A stretch of DNA of 64,000 nt from Neobacillus cucumis. GTDB lineage: Bacteria > Bacillota > Bacilli > Bacillales_B > DSM-18226. The position numbers and the translations under genes were made by a program. How positions within the stretch are numbered: position 1 is the first letter of the stretch; each line of letters begins with the position of its first letter. Shown piece by piece: positions 58,833 through 64,000 of the stretch. The stretch spans positions 62,001 to 126,000 of the forward strand of contig NZ_JAMBOH010000008.1 in NCBI RefSeq assembly GCF_023715505.1, given 5' to 3'. The notes under the pieces are model-generated. The model saw only the letters and a list, made by a program, of their open reading frames with translations. It searched no databases and was not told where the DNA came from.

Positions 58833-59540
58833 TTAATGGCCGCCCAAGTAAGCAGCTCTAATTTGATCGCTCTGGCTCAGTTCTTCCGCTGATCCGGAAG
58901 CAACAATTTTTCCTGTTTCAATAACATAGGCACGATCAGCAATAGACAGAGCCATATTAGCGTTTTGCTCAACAAGAAGGATGGTTGTTCCCGTTTTATT
59001 GATTTCCTCAATAATTTGGAAGATTGTTTTTACTAATATCGGCGCAAGACCCATGGAAGGCTCGTCCAACAGCAAAAGCCGAGGTCTTGCCATTAAGGCA
59101 CGGCCCATAGCAAGCATTTGCTGCTCCCCTCCGGATAAAGTACCCGATAACTGCTTACGGCGCTCCTCCAAACGTGGAAATAACTGATAGACCTTTTCAA
59201 AATCTTCCTTGATTCCTTTTTTATCTTTACGTAAGTAAGCACCCAGCTCAAGGTTTTCCTCTACTGACATGTTTGCAAAGACACGACGGCCTTCCGGAAC
59301 ATGTGAGATTCCTCGTTTTACAATCGATTGAGCTACTTTTCCTGCTACATGTTCATTTTCAAAGATGATTTCGCCAGTTTTTGGTTTCAATAATCCGGAA
59401 ATGGTTTGCAGAAGTGTACTTTTACCAGCACCGTTTGCGCCAATCAATGTAACGATTTCCCCTTGATTGATTTCCAGGGAAACTCCCTTTAAGGCGTGGA
59501 TGTTGCCATAATATACATTTATATCATTGATTTTAAGCAT
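58833..59540 (-). CDS. livF: Branched-chain amino acid ABC transporter ATPase LivF
   Basis: This 235-residue ATPase has Walker A GANGAGKST, signature LSGGEQQMLAMGRAL and Walker B LLLLDEPSMGL. It is the second of the two ATPases in the liv system. It abuts livG with no gap. Confidence 0.93.
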   Translation of the reverse strand: MLKINDINVYYGNIHALKGVSLEINQGEIVTLIGANGAGKSTLLQTISGLLKPKTGEIIFENEHVAGKVAQSIVKRGISHVPEGRRVFANMSVEENLELGAYLRKDKKGIKEDFEKVYQLFPRLEERRKQLSGTLSGGEQQMLAMGRALMARPRLLLLDEPSMGLAPILVKTIFQIIEEINKTGTTILLVEQNANMALSIADRAYVIETGKIVASGSAEELSQSDQIRAAYLGGH

Positions 59541-60311
59541 TTAAGAAACCTCCTCGCCTAGATACGCTTCGATGACTTTTGGATTACTTCTAATTTGTTC
59601 CGGTGTACCTTCGGCAATCAATTGACCATGGTCGAGCACATAAATCCGTTCACATACTCCCATGACTAGAAGCATATCATGTTCAATTAAGAGGATGGTA
59701 AGATTGAATTTTTCGCGGATTAAGGCAATTAAATTCATCAGTTCTTCCGTTTCCTGTGGGTTCATCCCCGCTGCTGGTTCATCAAGCAATAGGAGCTTTG
59801 GATTCGCAGCTAAGGCCCGGGCAATTTCCAAACGGCGCTGCTGGCCGTATGGTAAGTTCTTTGCCTTCTCATGTAATACATTATCCAGCTTAAAGATCTT
59901 CAAAAATTCGATTGCCTTTTCTTCCATTTCCTTTTCACCAGAAAAGTGAGCAGGGAGGCGGAAGATCGAACTTAAAATCGAATGCTTCGCAAGCGCATGA
60001 TAAGCCACTTTAACATTATCGAGAACAGACAGTTCACTAAACAAACGAATGTTTTGGAATGTCCGGCTGATACCCTTTTTTGTTATTTTAAATGGCGCGA
60101 GGCCATTTAGTTTTTCACCGTCTAAGGATATACTTCCTTCTGTCGGAACATACACACCTGTTAACAGATTAAAGAACGTTGTTTTTCCAGCACCATTTGG
60201 CCCAATTAAGCCGACAAGTTCTCCTTGTTTTAATTCCAAATTCACATCAGAAACAGCCTTTAAGCCGCCAAATCGGATTCCGGCATTTTCTACTTTAAGT
60301 AACTGTGTCAT
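59541..60311 (-). CDS. livG: Branched-chain amino acid ABC transporter ATPase LivG
   Basis: This 256-residue ATPase has Walker A GPNGAGKTT, signature NLPYGQQRRLEIARAL (LSGGQ replaced by the LPYGQ typical of LivG) and Walker B LLLLDEPAAGMNP. It overlaps livM by 4 nt. Confidence 0.94.
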   Translation of the reverse strand: MTQLLKVENAGIRFGGLKAVSDVNLELKQGELVGLIGPNGAGKTTFFNLLTGVYVPTEGSISLDGEKLNGLAPFKITKKGISRTFQNIRLFSELSVLDNVKVAYHALAKHSILSSIFRLPAHFSGEKEMEEKAIEFLKIFKLDNVLHEKAKNLPYGQQRRLEIARALAANPKLLLLDEPAAGMNPQETEELMNLIALIREKFNLTILLIEHDMLLVMGVCERIYVLDHGQLIAEGTPEQIRSNPKVIEAYLGEEVS

Positions 60312-61261
60312 GCTGCATTCCTCCCTTTAGCCGATTTACCAACCTTAAAGAATGAGGTGATTTCTTTTGTGCCCATTAAACCTTGAGGGCGGTAAAGCAT
60401 CATTACGATCAATACTAAACTATAGATAACCATCCGCAGTTCCGGATAGCTTTGAAGGTAAGTTGAAATAATTGTTAAAAGAATAGCCGCAATAACCGCA
60501 CCTGACATACTTCCTAAGCCGCCAAGAACAACAAAAATTAAAATATCGAATGATTTCAAAAATCCGAAGTTGGTCGGCTGGATAATATAAAAGTTATGAG
60601 CGTACAAAGCACCGGCAATACCGGCAAAAAAGGCACCAAGTGCAAAGGCAGCAACTTTATAATAAGTTGTATTAATACCCATTGCATCGGCTGCTATTTC
60701 ATTTTCACGGATTGAAATACAAGCTCTGCCGTGCGTTGAATTTGTGAAGTTAACAATCACGATAATCGTTAATAATACACAGCCGATTAACCATGGCCAT
60801 GTTGTTAAATGAGAGACCGTCATACCGCTTGCTCCGCCAACATAGTCAATGTTTAGAAACACGATTCTCACAATTTCACCAAAACCAAGTGTTGCAATCG
60901 CAAGATAGTCACCTCTTAAACGAAGTGTTGGAATCCCAATAATAAGGCCTGCTACTGCTGCAGCTATACCACCGACAATTAAAGCGACCGGAAACGGCAT
61001 GCTTAATTTCATCGTCATAATCGCTGAAGCATAGGCACCAACTGCAAGGAAACCGGCATGTCCAATCGAAAACTGGCCGGTAATCCCAATAATCAAATGA
61101 AGACTAACTGCGAGAATAATATTAATTCCGATAAAAAATAATGTATTTACATAAAACTGGTTGATGGAACCACCAGCAATTAGAAATTGCATGACCACTG
61201 CAAAAACAACGGCTAAAACGACTGATGTCCAGAAAAACTTTGCTTGCCCTAAAATTTTCAT
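60308..61261 (-). CDS. livM: Branched-chain amino acid ABC transporter permease LivM
   Basis: This 317-residue permease has about nine membrane segments and the family motif GRACISIRENEIAADAMGIN (ATPase contact loop). It acts with LivH in the membrane channel. It lies 15 nt after livH. Confidence 0.93.
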   Translation of the reverse strand: MKILGQAKFFWTSVVLAVVFAVVMQFLIAGGSINQFYVNTLFFIGINIILAVSLHLIIGITGQFSIGHAGFLAVGAYASAIMTMKLSMPFPVALIVGGIAAAVAGLIIGIPTLRLRGDYLAIATLGFGEIVRIVFLNIDYVGGASGMTVSHLTTWPWLIGCVLLTIIVIVNFTNSTHGRACISIRENEIAADAMGINTTYYKVAAFALGAFFAGIAGALYAHNFYIIQPTNFGFLKSFDILIFVVLGGLGSMSGAVIAAILLTIISTYLQSYPELRMVIYSLVLIVMMLYRPQGLMGTKEITSFFKVGKSAKGRNAA

Positions 61262-61276
61262 CGTAGAAGCCTCCCC

Positions 61277-62155
61277 TTAAACCTTTTCCCTGATATTTTT
61301 ACCAAATAATCCTGCTGGGCGGAAAATTAAAATTAAAATAAGAACAACAAATGCAACGCCATCCCGCCATAATGAGTAACCTGCGGCGCTGACGAGTGCT
61401 TCAATCACACCTAATAATAATCCGCCGGTCATTGCCCCCGGGATAATTCCGATTCCGCCTAAAACGGCTGCAACGAAGGCTTTTAAGCCTGGAATAATTC
61501 CCATTAACGGTTCAATTTTTGTATAGTACATTCCAAAAATTACCCCAGCTGCACCTGCCAAGGCAGAACCAATCGCAAAGGTAGCAGAGATGGTGTTATT
61601 AACGTTAATTCCCATTAATCTAGCAGCATCCATATCATGTGATACGGCACGCATCGCTTTCCCGATTTTTGTTTTGTGAACAATAAATTGTAAGAGAATC
61701 ATTAAGACAATGGAAGTCCCTAAAATCAAGATCGACTGACCGCTGATTTTTACGCCTAAAACATCAAGGTCCTTTAATGGTACTAAATTGCTTGGATAAG
61801 CTTCCGGCTGTGCACCGCGAAGGTAAATCGTCCCATATTCAATAAACAGCGATACGCCAATGGCTGTAATTAGCGCCGCAATTCTAGTGGCATTCCGTAA
61901 TGGCTTATAGGCAATCCGCTCAATGATGACACCAAAGAGGGCACATACTGCCATTGATATAAGTAATGACGGAAAAAATCCTAAATGAAGAATGGTAATA
62001 CAATAAAAACCAATAAATGCACCTACCATGAAGACATCTCCATGGGCAAAATTAATTAATTTAACAATACCGTAGACCATAGTGTATCCTAAAGCAATCA
62101 AAGCATAAATACTGCCTAAGGATATCCCATTCACAAGCTGCTGTATTAACTCCAT
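61277..62155 (-). CDS. livH: Branched-chain amino acid ABC transporter permease LivH
   Basis: This 292-residue permease has about eight membrane segments and the contact loop GKAMRAVSHDMDAARLMGIN. It is probably transcribed from the livJ promoter or its own; the 370-bp gap to livJ contains repeats. Confidence 0.93.
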   Translation of the reverse strand: MELIQQLVNGISLGSIYALIALGYTMVYGIVKLINFAHGDVFMVGAFIGFYCITILHLGFFPSLLISMAVCALFGVIIERIAYKPLRNATRIAALITAIGVSLFIEYGTIYLRGAQPEAYPSNLVPLKDLDVLGVKISGQSILILGTSIVLMILLQFIVHKTKIGKAMRAVSHDMDAARLMGINVNNTISATFAIGSALAGAAGVIFGMYYTKIEPLMGIIPGLKAFVAAVLGGIGIIPGAMTGGLLLGVIEALVSAAGYSLWRDGVAFVVLILILIFRPAGLFGKNIREKV

Positions 62156-62346
62156 CTGTTTACACTCCTTCTGATGAACTCCTGTTTTTCTTTTTCTAAA
62201 TTGCAGTTTACAAGTTTTGTTCGTTAGTTAACTTATAAATCTCATACAAATTGGAATAGGGAACGTCAACGCTCCCTATCCCTTTGGCAAACTATAAAAT
62301 TTGTCAAATAATCACATGTTCAAGGTGCTTTTGTTTTTTCTAGTTG

Positions 62347-62521
62347 TCTAATTGTCCAGGTTCGAAGCCCTGGTCAAGGCGCTTCCGCTTTTCTAATTGT
62401 CTAGCTCCAGCGCCTAGGGGCTCTACGGTCTAAGCCAATCCGTCAAGAAGGTTAAAGAACAACCTTCTCGCCGGCTCGTCTGTAGCCTTGCGCCCCTGGT
62501 CAAGGCGCTTCCGCTTTTCTA
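62347..62521 (-). repeat. Two adjacent hairpin-repeat copies after livJ
   Basis: A short copy (62353-62393) and a full copy (62398-62520) lie side by side in the same orientation. The full copy begins 3 nt after the livJ TAA with AGAAAAGCGGAAGCGCCTTG and has the inner hairpin GAAGGTTAAAGAACAACCTTC (62447-62467; quoted as two arms GAAGGTT and AACCTTC). Together with 62156-62340, which shows only a weak inverted repeat near 62255-62280, they fill the gap between livJ and livH. Confidence 0.85.
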
Positions 62522-62523
62522 AT

Positions 62524-63696
62524 TTACGGGTTTACTTTTGTCTTATACTGTTGTTGGCCGTTTACGTATTCCAGAATAACGGCGGCTTTAATTGGGTCAT
62601 GATTCTTATCTAGCTTCACCTTACCTGATACAAGTTCAAGACCATCTGTTTCTGCAAGTGCCTTTTGGATTTTCTTAGGATCGCTGCTTCCTGCGCGCTT
62701 AATCGCATCTGCAAGGAAGTATACCGTATCATACCCTAATGCACCGAAGGCATCCGGTGATTTACCATCATACTTTGCTTTAAATGCTGAAACAAAGTCT
62801 TGAACCTTTTTGTCACTATCACCTGAGGAATAGTGATTAGTAATATATGTGTTCTCTAATGACGCAGCACCAGCTATATCTACTAGTTTAGGAGAATCCC
62901 AGCCATCGCCGCCCATAAATGGTACAGTTAGACCAATCTCGCGGGCCTGTTTGACAATGAGACCCACTTCTTCATAGAAACCAGGCAGGAAGACGTAATC
63001 TGGATTTGCGGCTTTGATCCGTGTCAGGGTAGAATGGAAATCTGTATCTTTTGCCACATATGCCTCTTCGGCTACAATTTTACCGCCATTGGCTTTAAAT
63101 GCTTTTTTAAAGGAAGCTGCAAGACCTTTTGAGTAATCGCTTGAACTGTCAATTAAAACAGCTGCACTTTTAGCCTTTAAATCATTGGTTGCAAAATTGG
63201 CTGCAACTGTGCCCTGGAATGGGTCAATGAAACAGGTGCGGAAAACAAAGTCATTCAATTTTCCATCTTTAAACGTAATCGTAGCGTTGGTTGCAGTTGG
63301 TGTAATTAGTGGAATTTTATTATCTTGGGCAATCTGTACTTGGGCAAGGGTGTTTGTACTTGTTGCTGCACCAATCATGGCTACAACTTTATCTTGGGTA
63401 GCCAGTTTTAGCGCACCACTGGTAGCTTCTGCTGCATCTGATTTATTGTCGACCGTTACTAATTCTAGTTTTTTGCCGTCAATACCTTTTTTGTTAATTT
63501 CCTCAATCGCTAATTCAATACCTTCCTTGGCTGATTGACCATACGAGGCTACTCCGCCTGATAGTTCCAAGTTGGCACCAATCTTGATAGTACCGCCTTT
63601 TTCCCCATCACTGCTTGCACTTGAATTACATCCTGCCATCACACCTGCTGCCACCATAAAAGACATAAAGATTCCAGCCAATTTCCTCTTCCTCAT
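62524..63696 (-). CDS. livJ: Branched-chain amino acid-binding lipoprotein
   Basis: This 390-residue solute-binding protein has a lipoprotein signal ending at VMAGC and the periplasmic-binding fold of Leu/Ile/Val-binding proteins (LELSGGVASYGQSAKEGIEL, MIGAATSTNTLA, PLITPTATN, GYDTVYFLADAI, quoted in parts). Acylated at the Cys, it delivers ligand to LivHM. AGGGGGTAG precedes the ATG at 63696; an upstream frame extension is not used. Confidence 0.93.
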   Translation of the reverse strand: MRKRKLAGIFMSFMVAAGVMAGCNSSASSDGEKGGTIKIGANLELSGGVASYGQSAKEGIELAIEEINKKGIDGKKLELVTVDNKSDAAEATSGALKLATQDKVVAMIGAATSTNTLAQVQIAQDNKIPLITPTATNATITFKDGKLNDFVFRTCFIDPFQGTVAANFATNDLKAKSAAVLIDSSSDYSKGLAASFKKAFKANGGKIVAEEAYVAKDTDFHSTLTRIKAANPDYVFLPGFYEEVGLIVKQAREIGLTVPFMGGDGWDSPKLVDIAGAASLENTYITNHYSSGDSDKKVQDFVSAFKAKYDGKSPDAFGALGYDTVYFLADAIKRAGSSDPKKIQKALAETDGLELVSGKVKLDKNHDPIKAAVILEYVNGQQQYKTKVNP

Positions 63697-63754
63697 CCAA
63701 CTACCCCCTATTTTTTCAAAAAAATGACCCAAAGCCTTCACCAAACACTTTTAT

Positions 63755-63769
63755 AATATTCTGAAAACA
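63755..63769. promoter_or_regulatory. CodY-like box upstream of livJ
   Basis: AATATTCTGAAAACA has three mismatches to the CodY consensus AATTTTCWGAAAATT and lies 60 nt before the livJ start. CodY control of branched-chain amino-acid uptake is known in Bacillus. A weaker cre-like word lies at 63843-63856. The rest of 63697-64000 is AT-rich promoter DNA with no gene. Confidence 0.4.
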
Positions 63770-63969
63770 TTGTACATAATATTTAGGGGTTCGTCTAGTC
63801 CTATTATACAGTTATTTTAAAATAATTTAAAGAATAAGAAAATTAGAACGTTTTCATTTATAAAACGCTTTATTGTAATAAAGTAACTATGAAATATTTT
63901 TTCCTCACAAAAGCAATCTATTTTTATTATTTTTTCTAAATATATTCCAATGTTCGGTACAACGAAAAA

Positions 63970-63993
63970 AAGGATTCCTTTTTTAGAATCCTT
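63970..63993 (-). terminator. Terminator of a gene to the right of the window
   Basis: AAGGATTC and GAATCCTT form a stem; on the minus strand it is followed by T7, so it ends a leftward gene outside the window. Confidence 0.7.
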
Positions 63994-64000
63994 AAGAAGT

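Overview
The window is chromosomal DNA of a spore-forming, low-to-medium GC Firmicute of the family Bacillaceae. Evidence is spo0F with a SigH-type promoter, rsfA, gerQ, sspH, a SigG-type spore protein gene, bacillithiol synthesis (bshB2), and a gene order that follows the B. subtilis fba-spo0F-ywjG-pyrG-rpoE ... argS-ywiB-speB-speE-pbpG-ywhD-ywhC ... ywgA-ywfO-rsfA-lipL-pta-hemQ-gerQ-ywdK-ywdI backbone. A perfect parS site fits an origin-proximal position. The extra catabolic and molybdenum genes and the intergenic repeats suggest a Neobacillus-like soil bacillus; the genus is inference only.

Layout. 1-4.5 kb: fbaA (cut by the window edge), spo0F, ywjG, pyrG with a CTP-sensing attenuator leader, and rpoE. 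4.7-16.4 kb: a fatty-acid and branched-chain acyl-CoA block (icmF, a TetR regulator, two acyl-CoA dehydrogenases, hbd, a thiolase and the Fe-S oxidoreductase fadF). It has a FadR-like box at the fadF promoter and a cre site, leader hairpin and inverted repeat before the thiolase gene. 16.5-20.3 kb: clsB, uvsE, sspH and a 395-residue repetitive protein built on a gamma-SASP-like module. 20.4-37.4 kb: argS, polyamine genes (speB, speE), pbpG, small conserved genes, ywfO, rsfA, lipL, pta, hemQ and gerQ. 37.5-50.1 kb: parS, then a molybdenum-cofactor and formate-dehydrogenase cluster (moeB, moaD, moaE, two moeA genes, mobA, fdhE, fdhC, fdhB, fdhA, fdhD). 50.5-58.8 kb: pdxK, yojF-bshB2, a Cof phosphatase, an AlkD-like glycosylase, a tandem P-loop ATPase, a YbaK protein and a broken radical-SAM gene. 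58.8-64 kb: a complete branched-chain amino-acid ABC transporter (livF, livG, livM, livH, livJ).

Functional links. The liv transporter, acyl-CoA genes and IcmF could together handle branched-chain amino acids and isobutyryl-CoA. The Moco genes supply the cofactor of formate dehydrogenase. The catalytic subunit FdhA is read through an in-frame UGA at the exact selenocysteine position, and a bacterial SECIS-type hairpin follows in the same register as in E. coli fdhF. It is therefore best annotated as one selenoprotein, not two ORFs.

The least explained content is intergenic. It comprises (i) about ten copies of a hairpin repeat with AGCGCC/GGCGCT ends, five of which begin 2-5 nt after a stop codon in sense orientation; (ii) five arrays of degenerate words, four with a 20-22 bp period and each with its own word; (iii) many copies of a 13-bp dyad GGTGTCAGGCACC; and (iv) two miniature inverted-repeat insertions with recognisable target duplications, one splitting a transcription terminator.
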